Part shown: piece after piece, positions 48,808 to 59,539 of the stretch
Numbering within the stretch: position 1 is the first letter of the stretch
How the letters are laid out: the number at the start of each line of letters is the position of its first letter
NCBI GenBank assembly: GCA_009767595.1
Contig: VSDK01003991.1
Span: 103,198-167,197 of the forward strand
Origin: Symbiodinium kawagutii
Taxonomy: Eukaryota > Sar > Dinophyceae > Suessiales > Symbiodiniaceae
Direction: 5' to 3'
DNA: 64,000 nucleotides
Notes under the pieces: model-generated
The model's database searches: none
The model's input: the letters and a program-made list of their open reading frames with translations, nothing else
What the model was told of the DNA's origin: nothing
Made by a program: the position numbers and the translations under genes

Positions 48808-51800
48808 GTAAATAAATAGATAGATAGATAAGTAAATAAATAGATAGATAGATAAGTAAATAAATAAATAGATAGATAGATAGATAGATAGAAATATAGA
48901 TAAGTAAATAAATATATAGATAGACAGATATATAGATAGAAATATAGATAAGTAAATAAATAGATAGATAGATAGATAGATAGAAATATAGATAAGTAAA
49001 TAAATAGATAGATAGATAGATATATAGATAGAAATATAGATAAGTAAATAAATAGATAGATAGATAGATAGATAGAAATATAGATAAGTAAATAAATAGA
49101 TAGATAGATAGATAGATAGAAATATAGATAAGTAAATAAATAGATAGATAGATGGATAGATAGATGGATAGATAAATAGATTAATAGATAGATGGATGGA
49201 TAGATAGATGGATAGATAGACATCGATATGGGTCCGGTATGTGAACTGAGACTTATCGGCGATAGATTGTTTGCGTCAAATAGCAGTAATGAGTAAGTGA
49301 ACAAATAGGATTGGTCAAAACAAAAGAGTCAAACTAGAAGCAAATGAAAAACACTGGTCAATGCAGGATCAGTCTGTCTGCATCCGTCTGTCACGTAAAG
49401 GATTTCCACAAGTTGTGGCAGCATCTGCAGATACAAACATACATCCAAAACACCTATCTATAGACATGCATGCCTATATCATTTCAGATCATTGTGGACC
49501 CATACCAGCCATCAAACCTTCTAAATAATCATTTTCTACAATCAATGGTCAGAGTAGAAGTATGACCATCAATCATCACAACCATTGAATCACCATGAAA
49601 AACAAATGAATCAACCACTAAGTCATCATAAATCAACCCATGAATCAACCCAGCTAGGTCAGTTTCACCCGGACGCGGCGTATCGGAACTCATCCTCGGA
49701 CGTTTCGGAACGTTGACAGGTGCACAACATGTCACTGGTTCCAGTGATCGCCTGTGAGCAGCAGCAGCAGCAATGGAGTGGCGAGGGTGTGAGCCATCTT
49801 GGGAAATGGAGAGTGGATGTTAAATACTAAGCTGGTTGGTGGTTTCAAGCCCTTTGAAAAAATATTAGTCAACAACCATTTGTCAAGGATTCCCAGGGAA
49901 AGTGAAAATGCTTAAAACCACCAACCAGCTAAAAATATTTAGATTGTTAAGATAATTAGTGGATATTAAGATGTTCAAACTAGATATTACTATATACTGA
50001 CCACCTTAGTTAAGATCATCGTAAGAGGATAAAACAATAATAACGGGTAAAACAATAAGGCTTACCCATGGATAAACTATTTTTATGGCAAGGTTTATGG
50101 TTTTGTGAGAAACCATAGGTCTTGAGCCTTACTTAATGGAAACTTGCAATTGTCAGTGCTCTTTGGATAGTTAAACCACTGACCATTGTTGGTTACCATT
50201 GCTACAAATCAAACATAGCTACCATTGCTAGTTACTGGCGAGTCAATGGCGGTTAGTTGCGATTTCCTAAGGACAATTAGTTTGTTACGATTGACCAGTC
50301 TAAGCTCCTAATCATTGGCAGCAGATTGATGGCGGTTTTATCATGGATGCCTACCAATCATGTTTGCTCAGTAGTGGCTGGAAATGGTGGGATAACAATG
50401 GTTGCTTAAAAACAATGCTTGTGTCATCATCTTTTGCAACTTAACCATCAACCAGTATAAATGAAAAGCCATCAAGCATTAAGCATCATCATCTATCAAC
50501 CATGATTATTGATGCTTGGCATTCATGGCCATCATCCTCCATATTCATCCAAAAATGTCCTATGATCATCATCAAATCATCTGCCATCAGCCATTCCTGA
50601 CGCCTATCACCAGTCGTATCACCATGGTGGTGCCCTCCTTGGTGCTTGGTGGTGCTGGTCCCCCCCCGGTGCTTGGTGGCTGGGTGGTCCCCATCCGTCG
50701 CCTCATCGCAGTCTTTCTCTTCTTTGGGGTCGCAGGACCTCGGCGAGCCCCAGCGCGGGTGATCATTGCTGACCACTCAAGTGATAAAGCCATGATACTA
50801 ATGGTAAGTCACTATACTAAGCTTACTAAAGTCACTCAAGAGTTGAGCAATATAACTTGTAAAGTCATTACTAAGCTTACTAAGCATGAGATGGAAGATG
50901 AATCATAGGCATAGGATTTGATATAATATAATTCACCATTGCTGGTCACTTCCAAGCGTTCATTCGGCACCCACGGTTTCCTCGCCATTGCTTGGCTCAA
51001 CTCGCCAGTGCTGCGAAAGCCCTGGAGCCAAGTGGCTCGGCTCTCTCTTCCGCCGCAGCCACGCAGCGATGTCCAAAGCTTTCGCCTGGCATTCAACAAG
51101 TGAAAGCCTTAACTGAGCATGAACTTATGACCCAAAAGTTGGTTGATTTATATGGTTGATTGATGGATGTATAACCAAGAATTTGGTTGATTTCTTATGA
51201 CCCAAAAGTTGGTTGATTTATATGGTTGGCTCTCTCTTCCGCCGCAGCCACGCAGCGATGTCCAAAGCTTTCGCCTGGCATTCAACAAGTGAAAGCCTTA
51301 ACTGAGCATGAACTTATGACCCAAAAGTTGGTTGATTTATATGGTTGATTGATGGATGTATAACCAAGAATTTGGTTGATTTCTTATGACCCAAAAGTTG
51401 GTTGATTTATATGGTTGATTGATGGATGTATGACCAAGAATTTGGTTGATTTAGAGTTTATTTTATGGTTGATTTGTGGTTGATTGTGGTTGATTCATGA
51501 TTGATTGACGGTTGAGTATTGGCTAATGATGATGAATTCATGGCCAATGGTGACCTATTATGACTAACCATTTGGTTGAGATATGGCTAATGATGGTAAA
51601 CTGATGGCTAACAAGTACTGTTTGAACATGTGATTCATGTTTTTTTCCATCGCCGTCTCAGGGAGTTCAGCAGTATGCCTGGTAAATATAATTTCTGTAA
51701 CTGACTCCCCTTGCACATCTTAGGTGCCGTGAATTCCTTACACTGGTCAACCGCTTGACTATCCATCGCTACCAGGGCTCTCTCAGGGCTATGAACTGCA

Positions 51801-52681
51801 ACTCTTGTTCTACGATCACCATCGTGGCAGATGCAATCTCCAAACGGGCAGATCTTGCGCTGGCCACCTCCGGGGTAACGCGGGGCAACCAAGGGCAGCA
51901 GGGGGCAACTCGGTTTCCCATTCGCCATCGCCCCAAGTCCTCTCCACCGAGTCGCAGTAGCGATCACAGCGGTTGAACCTTGTCGTCAGCACCTTGCGGC
52001 GGCCCCAGAGACGCACTTTTTCCACGACGGATTCGGCATCAACCGTGAACTCATCATTGGTCAACTGCTGTACTCATTAGGTGGAAGCCAACCAAAGCCA
52101 ACCATTCTTGACCATTGTTTGCCTATCATTTCATTATTTGTAGTCTGTAATGACCAATTTCCCGAATACCCCAAGGGAAACCAAAACATCCAAAAATGCT
52201 TCTCAGGGTAAGTACTGACTGATGCCCGCCACTAGCAAATCCCAAAAAAGGTGACACAAGCCACCTGAACACACCAAACAAAAACGAAACACCTTCATTG
52301 CGACTGATCCGTTTTTAATCATCATTAATCATGAGAATTATGAACTACTATTAATCTTATACAATTATTACAGTAATCATTTCAAGAACCATTATTCTCC
52401 ACTTCAACCAATTTTGAATCATTCATCATGACCATAAAATTCCGTGATCACCATGGCTCACATCTCGACAGCAAGCCGCAGTGCTGCTGCGGCACCAGCG
52501 CTTGACAGTTGCCACAGGTCTTTCCGTTGTCCACGTCCGGCCACTCATCGAAGGCCGCGCAGCTTATGGCAGCGTCCGATCGAACTCCTTGGAACGATGG
52601 TGGCTTCAAATGCTGAATGTTGTTACTGTTTATGTCACTGCTGATGCCGGTGTTTCCTGCTCAAGTCCTGCTGTTGTCGGC

Positions 52682-52728
<47 letters not shown>

Positions 52729-54897
52729 TTGGTGGGTTGATTGATTGATTGATTGGTTGGTGGGTTGATTGATTGATTGATTGATTGATTGATTAATTGA
52801 TTGATTATGATCAATTAATCAATTGATTGCCTCTTTCCATTCTCAGGCCGAAACAAAACTATCCATGGCCATCGGTACATCCATGGGATCCAAACATCAG
52901 ATCATCCATGGACGTCGTCACCCATCACTGCTGGCCCAAGCTTCGAGACGTGAACTGCCTGGCGTGCACCACAGGTTGGCCAGTGAAGTGACAACCATGG
53001 GGGGGTGGGACCTTGGGGATCCTTGGGGGAACCTTGGGAGGTGGGACCTTGGGGGTGAGCTTCCATGGTCACCCAGCAATGGTCAGCCAGCGGACCCTTG
53101 GAAGTTAACCCATGACCTGAAAACAGGGATCGCTACTCACCGGCGGTGTGGCATGGGCAAAAACCCTCGGCTCCGTGGCAATCGTGGCATGTAACGCATT
53201 CCCGTCACGATCCATTGAAGCTCTGGTGGATTCGTTGAGGTTGCAAGCAACTGCTGCCCTGTCTGGGCTTGCGGTGCGCAACCAGCTGGTAGCTGGTTGC
53301 CGCCCATAGCTGGCCAATGATCAGCTCCAAGGATGCCAAACAAGACACCGGCTGACGGTCAGTCATCACACCTCAACACCTGCGCTGATGATCCCTACTC
53401 TTGTTTGATCACCCGGCTATCATCATCAGTCTATTCGCTTAATCATCCCCCTCACCATCACGAGTATTGTTCAAGCACCTATCACTGTTGACTGATCGTG
53501 GCACAAATGGTGTTGATGGTGGCCGTCCAGTTGTTGAACCATCATCGTGGCATCACCCCACCATTCCTGGGCCGTACCGTGACTGCTGTCCAAGGCACAG
53601 GAAGTTGGGTCCAGTGCTACAGGTATTGGAATTGCAAGAGGGATTTCCTGCCCAGCTGTGAACAACGATCCGTTCAATTTATGCTAAAAATAAAGGATGA
53701 ACTAATGAAAACTAGTGGCTAGTGGAAGGTAAATTCATGATTTACAGCTGAATGACATGGCTAATGATCAATGCTTAGGTGATTTTACGACGGTCATTAA
53801 TGTATCTATAAGCTCAGAATAGCAAGCACCATTGTTACTTGACCATTAATTGATTTATCGACATTGTCCATTGATTCATTAATCATTCAAAGTTCATATG
53901 ACCAAACGGTCAGGTATCCATGAGCCAGCACCATAGTGGGACATCGTTAGGTACCCTGGTCAGAAAATTGCTAAATATTTCTTGGGAGACCCAAAAAGCG
54001 AGAATTTGCTCTGAACACAATAGTGACCTACCATCTTCTATTGCCTATGTAGCTGTGTGAGGTAAACGGCCATCGCCACTCACACCACTCACTGTGAATG
54101 AGTAATGAAGTGATGGTACCATTGATTGACCATTCTCATTTATATTCACTGTGCCGAAGTGGGCACGTTGACCACACTCTCATCGGGTGAGAAGCTCACC
54201 AATTGATTCTTTAGAATATAGCCTCAATGGTCATTAGACACTTATCTCCAACCACGATATGAGTATTGATAATTCACTAGCTATAATCTGTGAAGCATCA
54301 TGATTAGGACAATCATGATGACCCTTTATCTAGCCGTGAAGCATCAATTGACCACCACTATGCACCCTTATAAACCCAACCATTGGACCATTGGTAACTA
54401 TAGTTAATAGTGAGCATCATTAGCTATGCTAACGACATTATACTTAACCGCTCTCATTAGTTCACCATTAGTTTATAGTCACGAAGTATCTCACCATGAT
54501 GGCCATTAGTTCTCCAAACTATAGTTGGTTCATCATAAAATGCTTGGTTTACAATGGTAATATGTTGTCTTTAGATGTTTCACCACTAATCACTCATCAC
54601 CATTGCTTCATTGAAAACTAAGCATTATTATTTCACCATTGCTTCACTAAAATACCATCCCTCATTATGGGTTGACCAAAAAAAATACCATCCTTCAACT
54701 ATAGTGTTTCACCATTATTCACAATAGCTAACCATAGTTAAAGGATTTCCTTAACCTACCATAGTTAACCATATACTTAATAGGTAAATCTACCATATGA
54801 CAGTTAAAGCATATCGCTTCACCAACTCTCAACAGATCGCTCCTTGCCCATGAACCGCCGCCAGTGCGGTTGCAGAAAGGATAGCCCTCCAAGCCAT
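32853..54897 (-). CDS. gene 2: secreted Cys-rich/PAN-PAN/EEP-nuclease protein (multi-exon)
   Basis: Paralogue of gene 1 with a duplicated PAN-linker cassette. Exons 5' to 3': 54834-54897 (signal peptide), 53209-53285, 52496-52519 (start may be 52562), 51956-51992, 51037-51085, 50702-50738, about 49695-49751, 47971-48067, 47003-47040, 46264-46316, 45496-45634, 44599-44643, 42787-42861, 41778-41823, 39922-40042, 39645-39679, 38019-38122, 37590-37631, 37178-37221, 36063-36161, 35162-35290, about 34284-34369, 33368-33411, 32853-32893 (TGA at 32853-32855). Phases fit nearly throughout. Gaps before 46316, 42861, 41823 and 34369 suggest small unlocated exons. Introns range from 138 bases to over 2 kb with GT, GC and GA donors. 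Predicted to be secreted, binding through its PAN domains and hydrolysing a phosphoester. Substrate unknown; not recognised as a named gene. Confidence 0.74.
34111..34188. repeat. dispersed repeat family F2
   Basis: A copy with GGTAGCTCC, TTTAAAGGGCCAGAACGG and ATACCCCTGGCTCC, in a gene 2 intron about 100-170 bases past a 5' splice site. Confidence 0.55.
36678..36777. repeat. palindromic intron repeat (family F1)
   Basis: CTGACAAACTAACCTGGAAG faces a degraded inverted arm ending GTTCGTTAGCCGG, in the gene 2 intron between 37178 and 36161. Confidence 0.45.
37872..38018. repeat. polypyrimidine tract (polypurine in the sense strand)
   Basis: About 150 bases almost purely C/T on the plus strand. 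In the direction of gene 2 it is a purine tract that starts immediately at the GA donor of exon 38019-38122. The long Pro/Ser or Gly/Glu/Arg frames across it are composition artefacts. Confidence 0.9.
40300..41460. other. unexplained low-repeat block inside a gene 2 intron
   Basis: This part of the intron between exons 41778 and 40042 lacks the usual TGATGG text and has more complex sequence. Open frames of about 90-105 codons occur on both strands (for example plus 41132-41446), but none shows a recognisable domain or codon pattern. It may be a decayed insertion. Confidence 0.35.
41778..44643 (-). CDS. gene 2 second PAN/Apple-domain exons
   Basis: 44599-44643 has CYAHLDGVARSEG. 42787-42861 has DLEECQEACTAREGCRSFA, a classic PAN core. 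41778-41823 has PKWGKCFLKDRTF and ends in phase 2 at a GC donor, which fits the start of the next linker/EEP exon at 40042. Phase mismatches at the joins 44599 to 42861 and 42787 to 41823 suggest small exons not located. The cassette mirrors the first PAN domain of the same gene. Confidence 0.72.
41861..41961. repeat. palindromic intron repeat (family F1)
   Basis: The best copy: TCTGGCAGTCCCGAACCTGG faces CTAGGTTAGTTTACTGGCAA, with inner arms GAAGCTGAAAA and TTTTCAACTTC. It lies about 35 bases upstream of the acceptor of exon 41778-41823. Confidence 0.65.
44650..45250. other. unexplained low-repeat block inside a gene 2 intron
   Basis: Complex sequence with several 70-100 codon frames on both strands (for example plus 44652-44960 and minus 44805-45014), interrupted and in differing frames. 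No domain is recognised. Possibly a decayed retroelement or pseudogene. Confidence 0.35.
45496..45634 (-). CDS. gene 2 linker exon, Thr-rich
   Basis: Starts TYFKTACGTTESTTASA and continues as Thr-rich repeats (TTTTTV, TTTASATM, TTTTAATTTS), ending at a GACAG|GC donor. About 30 of 46 residues are Thr, Ser or Ala, as in O-glycosylated mucin-like linkers. The DNA is a degenerate minisatellite of about 36-42 bases. It is homologous in position to the Gly/Ser linker of gene 1. Confidence 0.75.
45742..45998. repeat. perfect inverted repeat, 119-bp arms, 19-bp loop
   Basis: Bases 45742-45860 and 45880-45998 are exact reverse complements by eye, separated by a 19-base loop (45861-45879). It lies in the 632-bp gene 2 intron between exons 46264-46316 and 45496-45634. 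No ORF is shared by the arms and no obvious target-site duplication flanks it. It is either a very young foldback element or a fold-back artefact of library or assembly. Confidence 0.92.
46264..48067 (-). CDS. gene 2 first PAN/Apple-domain exons
   Basis: 47971-48067 has ECYGSLDGVARSEGG and SLAECQAEC. 47003-47040 has ADCKSFALCNL. 46264-46316 has PDWNRCFLKDRSLTGDE. The first junction is phase 1 to phase 1 and rebuilds QAECSNADCKSF, a convincing PAN core. The last exon has the same 53-nt length and phase as its gene 1 counterpart at 16139-16191. A small exon between 47003 and 46316 is implied by phase. The 5' exon abuts an assembly gap. Confidence 0.78.
46900..46980. repeat. dispersed repeat family F2
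   Basis: A copy with GATAGCTCC, CCTTTAAAGGACCAGAACGG and GATATCCGTGGCTGCC, starting some 20 bases past the 5' splice site of exon 47003-47040. Confidence 0.55.
48095..48130. other. assembly gap (36 N)
   Basis: The gap is flanked by a repeated segment: the 26 bases at 48056-48081 and 48158-48183 both carry the acceptor and first b ases of the PAN exon (GAGTGCTACGGC on the minus strand). The true number of copies is unknown. Confidence 0.95.
48743..49222. repeat. (GATA)n array with higher-order structure
   Basis: About 480 bases of GATA/GATG repeats interrupted at intervals by AAATATAGATAAGTAAATAA blocks, giving a higher-order repeat. It lies in a gene 2 intron. The 219-codon Ile/Tyr/Leu/Ser frame on the minus strand is an artefact of the array. 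Confidence 0.95.
49695..52562 (-). CDS. gene 2 Cys-rich module exons
   Basis: 52496-52519 (or from 52562) has TCGNCQAL. 51956-51992 has FNRCDRY. 51037-51085 has ESFGHRCVAAAEERAE. 50702-50738 has SCDPKEEKDCDE. About 49695-49751 has AITGTSDMLCTC. Joined phases rebuild the same module as gene 1: CDRYC-ESFGH, then CDPKEEKDCDE-AITGTSDMLCTC. It has an intron after CQAL and one after AE that gene 1 lacks. Disulfide-rich secreted module without a domain name known to me. Confidence 0.78.
51039..51416. repeat. 189-bp tandem duplication including part of an exon
   Basis: Bases 51039-51227 are repeated at 51228-51416 with almost no differences. The unit carries 47 of the 49 bases of exon 51037-51085 with its acceptor, plus intron text. 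The second copy (exon part 51228-51274) lacks the 5' splice site. Confidence 0.9.
52680..52812. repeat. (TTGA)n microsatellite
   Basis: GATT/TTGA tetranucleotide array with GGTTGGTGGG interruptions, in a gene 2 intron. Confidence 0.92.
53209..54897 (-). CDS. gene 2 signal peptide exon and second exon
   Basis: The ATG at 54895-54897 opens MAWRAILSATALAAVHGQG, a clear signal peptide with Ala-x-His-Gly near the cleavage site; the GTTGAG donor at 54833 follows after 64 nt. Exon 53209-53285 (acceptor CCAG, donor GTGACG) reads SGCAPQAQTGQQLLATS in matching phase. This start fits because no upstream exon is needed and a TPR gene ends about 1 kb upstream. Confidence 0.68.
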
Positions 54898-55924
54898 GGC
54901 GACCCCCGCGGCGATCCTCGAAGCCCAAAAAAAACTGAGCAAACGCGCGCGCGGCTGAGGTGGTAAACCAGGAAATGATGGTTGAACTATGGTTGAACCA
55001 AGAATCACCTCAGTTGGTAACTGTTGAGCAGGGGTTGGTTATGGTTGATGGATGCTGAATTGATGATTGGTTGTTTTAAATGGTTGGTTTCAACATTGAT
55101 AACGCACTTTGATTACCTGTAGTTAACCTGCAGTCTATTTGCTGAATAGCAGTCACTTGATAGTTGTTGGGGAGTGAAAGGTTGATTTGTGATTGATGTG
55201 GCTAGTTAAGGCTAAATTGATGTTGAACCCCTTCAACAGAAGAATTGTTGTTTTGGAGTCACATCTGTACATAACTGGCTACTAGGAGTCAATTGATGGT
55301 TGATGGTTAATTGATTGCTGATTGATGGTTATTCGGGGTGCATTAGTGATTGACAAGGGTTAGTTTATGGTCAATTGGGGGTTGGGTATTTGGCTGATAA
55401 CGATGAATGATGGCCACAACCAGGAGGACATGGTGGTGATGGCCATGATGAGTACAGGTTGGTCCTGGCGCTGATTTTGAAGAAAAACTCGAGAGGGCAA
55501 GAACACTATCACTGTGATGAGAACCATGAGGGAACCATCATGCTGATAGGTGCAAGCAGTCAAGAGTAGCAGTTGGACAAATGCAACACCTATAAAAGTC
55601 ATGCGTGTGCGTTTTCAAGCCGGTGAGGCCCCGTCTGCAATGATCTTTGGGACTTGTTGGCATACTAAATTGATATGTGCATAGATGTTCCAAAGCCAGG
55701 AGCAATCTAGACAGGTTGTGCAAACAAAAGACTTTTTCAAACATCGTTCAGCACCACATGGGCTTGGTGATCATCAAGCTTCGCAAAGATTCAAAAAAAG
55801 AAAATAAGAATGCCAACAAGCTGATACATATAGGGTAATTTTGTACAATTAAGACAAAAGCGTTAGGCATTTACCATCCACAAGGCTGAGAAGCAAAAGA
55901 TCGAAATCGTGAGCATCCCCGAGT
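54898..55924. other. intergenic region between TPR gene and gene 2
   Basis: About 1 kb separating the stop of the TPR gene from the signal-peptide ATG of gene 2, same strand. It contains TGATGGTTGATGG-type text and a more complex patch at 55540-55760. No promoter motif or gene could be supported. Confidence 0.45.
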
Positions 55925-58900
55925 TCAACCGGCAGCCCCAGTGCATTCCCCCCGCACCTGCCGGTCGTCAAAAAGCGTGGCTACCTGCGAACATGGGGGT
56001 GATTGGGGAGCCATGGTTGTTGAAGGTTTCCCAGGCAACACCGGTCCCAACAATAAAACCATGAACCAACCATCAAATAGCCATCAGTTCGCTATCATCA
56101 ACCATCAGTTAAAGCCATTACTTCACCAGCAACAATCTGATTTTATCAATGGTGTATCCCAACAGTGGTCCTTTGGGGCGATCTCTCCTCTTTCGTCATG
56201 GTCTCCCCGGGTGGCAACTCCCAGTCCCCAGAGATCGATTTTTTTCTCACTGCGGAGTCTCCGCTGGATACCCGCCCTCCGCGGAGGCGGCAAGATGTTG
56301 GGCCTGCGCTGGGGAAAGCACCAAAGGATGAACCAATGACTGTGGTGAATTAGTGGTTAGCTGGTTGCTAACTGGTGGCCAACGGCTGTTAACTAGCTAT
56401 TATCATCGATGAATGGACAAGTAATGATGGTCAAATGATGGTGAATTGATGACCGATCTATTGATCTAGTGATTGACGGCATGGTGGTGAATTGGTGGTT
56501 AAGTGGTGACCAACTAAGGAACCCTTACTAAAATCTGTAACTAATGGTGAATTGGTGGCTAATATAATTGGCTAATTTGTCAGTCAAAATGAACTTAGCC
56601 AACAGTAAACACACCATGGGCCATCCCAAAGCATCATCAACCACTTACTAACCATCAACTCACGATCAATCAGCCAGCCATGAACCAACTCATCTACCTA
56701 TCAACCACCATGGCATCCCACGGCATCCCCAAGTCGCACCCCCACGCCCGGGGCCGCCGTCCCCGGGCGTCCTTGGCATGTTCCGCCAGCGCCCCGAGCC
56801 GCGGTCCTTGGCATGTTCCGCCAGCGCCACGAGCTGCGCCAGCTCGGTCCTGGTCTGCTGCAGCAGCTGCTGAAGGCGATCGGCGCTGGGAAGCTCCGGA
56901 AGCTCCGCCAGGGACTCCTGGGAGCGGCGCAGCTGGGGATGGCAGCTGCTGAGGTTTCGGCTGACATGGAGCTGGTGGAGCTGGTGAGGCGAGGAACGAA
57001 GGGTGGAACTAATGGTGCAACTAATGAAGCATTAATGGTAGATGGTTTCATGGCAGTTCATGGGCTCATGATGGGTTGATTGGGATTGACGTTGGCTAAT
57101 GATTGAGGGCAAAGTGATGGCGAATGATCAGTGAATGTTGTAGTAATTGAGGTAACTAATGGTTCAACTGGCAATAGAGAATGGCCGATGGTGGTGAATA
57201 GATGGTTAACTATGAGCTGAGCCAACTAGCTCGGTTCAGGAATTAACTAGTGCTTCCTCATGGTTGATGAATCGGGAATGGCAAATGGTTAGTGAATGGT
57301 TAGGGAGAGGAACAAAGCTCTGGAATTGGTGATGACTGGTCCCAGGAATGGTGAGTGAACTCCCCGGATGCTTGGGTAGTGAATTGCGAGGGTTGGTGAG
57401 CTTGGGATGAGTGCTGAACTGTCGGGAGGTGTTGCAGAGGTGAAAGTTGAGTGCATGTTAAATGGTGACTTGGTGGTGTTTGATGGCAAATGGTTGATGG
57501 TTGGTGATTTTAGGCTTGATCGCTATGAACTGATGGTTGATCACGACATGGAGATTGGATGGTTTGATCCTGGCTACTTATGGTTACAGCTGCAATTGAT
57601 GGTTACTGATGGGAGAATGCTTGGTGATGCTATGTGATGCTAAGGATGCTAAGTAAACATCATGGTTGTGGAATGTGTTGGTCGTCAAGCTAAATCGTGT
57701 AAAGGCAGCCAATGATGAGCGGTGAATGATGATTCATCTTGCGTACTATGGCTGACGCATGCTGACAGTGGCAAATGATGTGGGACCAAACCCACCAAGA
57801 GCAATCCCATGTCCATTGCTTTCACCTGTTTCAACCCTGCAACCCCTTGACCAACCAACAAACTAACCCACCACAACAGCAACCACGAAGGATAGCCAGC
57901 ACTGCGCATGGCCTCAGAAGTCTTCTCGCTGAAGATGTCCAAACTCTTCGCATAGCTGGCGATGGCATTGCGCAAGTCCCCTGGAAGCCGAGGCTGCTGG
58001 AGATGGGAGAGAACCATCACAAATCATAAGATTTCAACAGGAACATTTGCCTCTTCCACTCTGATTAGTGATGATTCCCTTGACGGCACAATGAACCCGT
58101 GATAAGAGGTGAATGCAACATGCCTGCAGGACCCTTGACGAATTGCAAGATCCCAAAACCACAGGATTCCGGCAATCCAGCTACAAAAACATCATCCATC
58201 ACCATCCATCACCATCCATCACCATCCATCACCATCCATCACCATCCTCCATCATCCTCCACTCGAATTCTCAACCCTGCAGCCCCACACCCGCACCAAC
58301 TCCAACCGCAGCCATCCCCAGCAGAGGCGCCTTCAGCCCGGAAGCATCGGGCCAAGGCCAAGCCGCCCAAGGCTAAGGTCCCGTGACGCTCACCGAAGAG
58401 CCGAAGGCAGATTTCTTGGGAACCTCAACGTGGCCCGTGGATCCGGCGCTGTGTAGGTTCCCAGGTGCGGGAGAGGTTCAGGGTAGGTGAGGGTGGGGGA
58501 AGGTTGGTGAACAGCTTGCGTTCATAGCTTGGGTCAGGAGCCCGCGTTCAGCGGATTTTTGAGGTAAACATCTGGAAAATTAAGTCAATGAAAAAGACTG
58601 ATGACACCATGAGTATTGATCAGGGATATTCTGATATTCTTAAAGCCGACGCCCTATCGAACCTAAAAGACAATCTCAAAGTTGTTGAAGCAACTGAATT
58701 CCTTAGACAAAGTATGACACGCACACACCTATCAGACCACCAACCGCTTCAAACAGGGTGGTGCAAAACCAGCAAAAGAAAACACAAATTCACGTTTCTG
58801 GATGGAGGCAGTTTCACAGCGAAAGTGCTTTAGAATTGAAGCTAAATGTTTCAGGTGTTCAGCCTACAATGTTCTGGATTTACCATCGCGCGATGTAAGC

Positions 58901-59457
58901 TATACATGCCTCCAGATTTCGGCTATTTTTAGACTAGACAATTTGCTACGCACTTCCATTGCATAAATTAGCAGAAAATTATCTCCGTGCTTGTTCTCCA
59001 AGACCTTACCTCCTCCGTGTCCATTGCTGATGGGAGCCGACCACTCTGAAGGGTTACTTGATGCTGCACCGTCTAGCGAACTGGGCCCATGCTCTTGTGA
59101 CCAGTTGTATCCACTGAGATGCTATCGCCAACAACTCACCAAAAATTATGACTGGCTCTCGGGAACCTTAGGATCCTAAAGTGGCGCAAACCTGTTGGAA
59201 AAAGTGCCAAAACATGATTTGATGAGCAACGTCACCGTTCAAAACAAAATCGGGCACACGCATAATTCAAGCTGGGTTGGAACCTTATTCATGAACCAAG
59301 AACACGTTTGATTACCTGTTGTTCACCAACATGAAGCATCGCCGGCCAATACTAGAAGCATCAAACCAATCAATCACCTGTAGGCTTTGTCAAGTGATGG
59401 GTCAATGGCTCCAATGTCCCTTGACCTTGCTCGGCATGTAGCACTTCATCACCATCA

Positions 59458-59539
<82 letters not shown>

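Noticed and set aside
48645..49304. 219-codon minus-strand ORF rich in Ile, Tyr, Leu and Ser
   Set aside because: It is the translation of the GATA/GATG array; composition alone explains the open frame.
49741..49790. MAHTLATPLLLLLLTG signal-peptide-like start on the minus strand
   Set aside because: It stops after a few codons and overlaps the pyrimidine/CAG acceptor of the TSDMLCTC exon in another frame; the gene 2 signal peptide at 54897 fits better.
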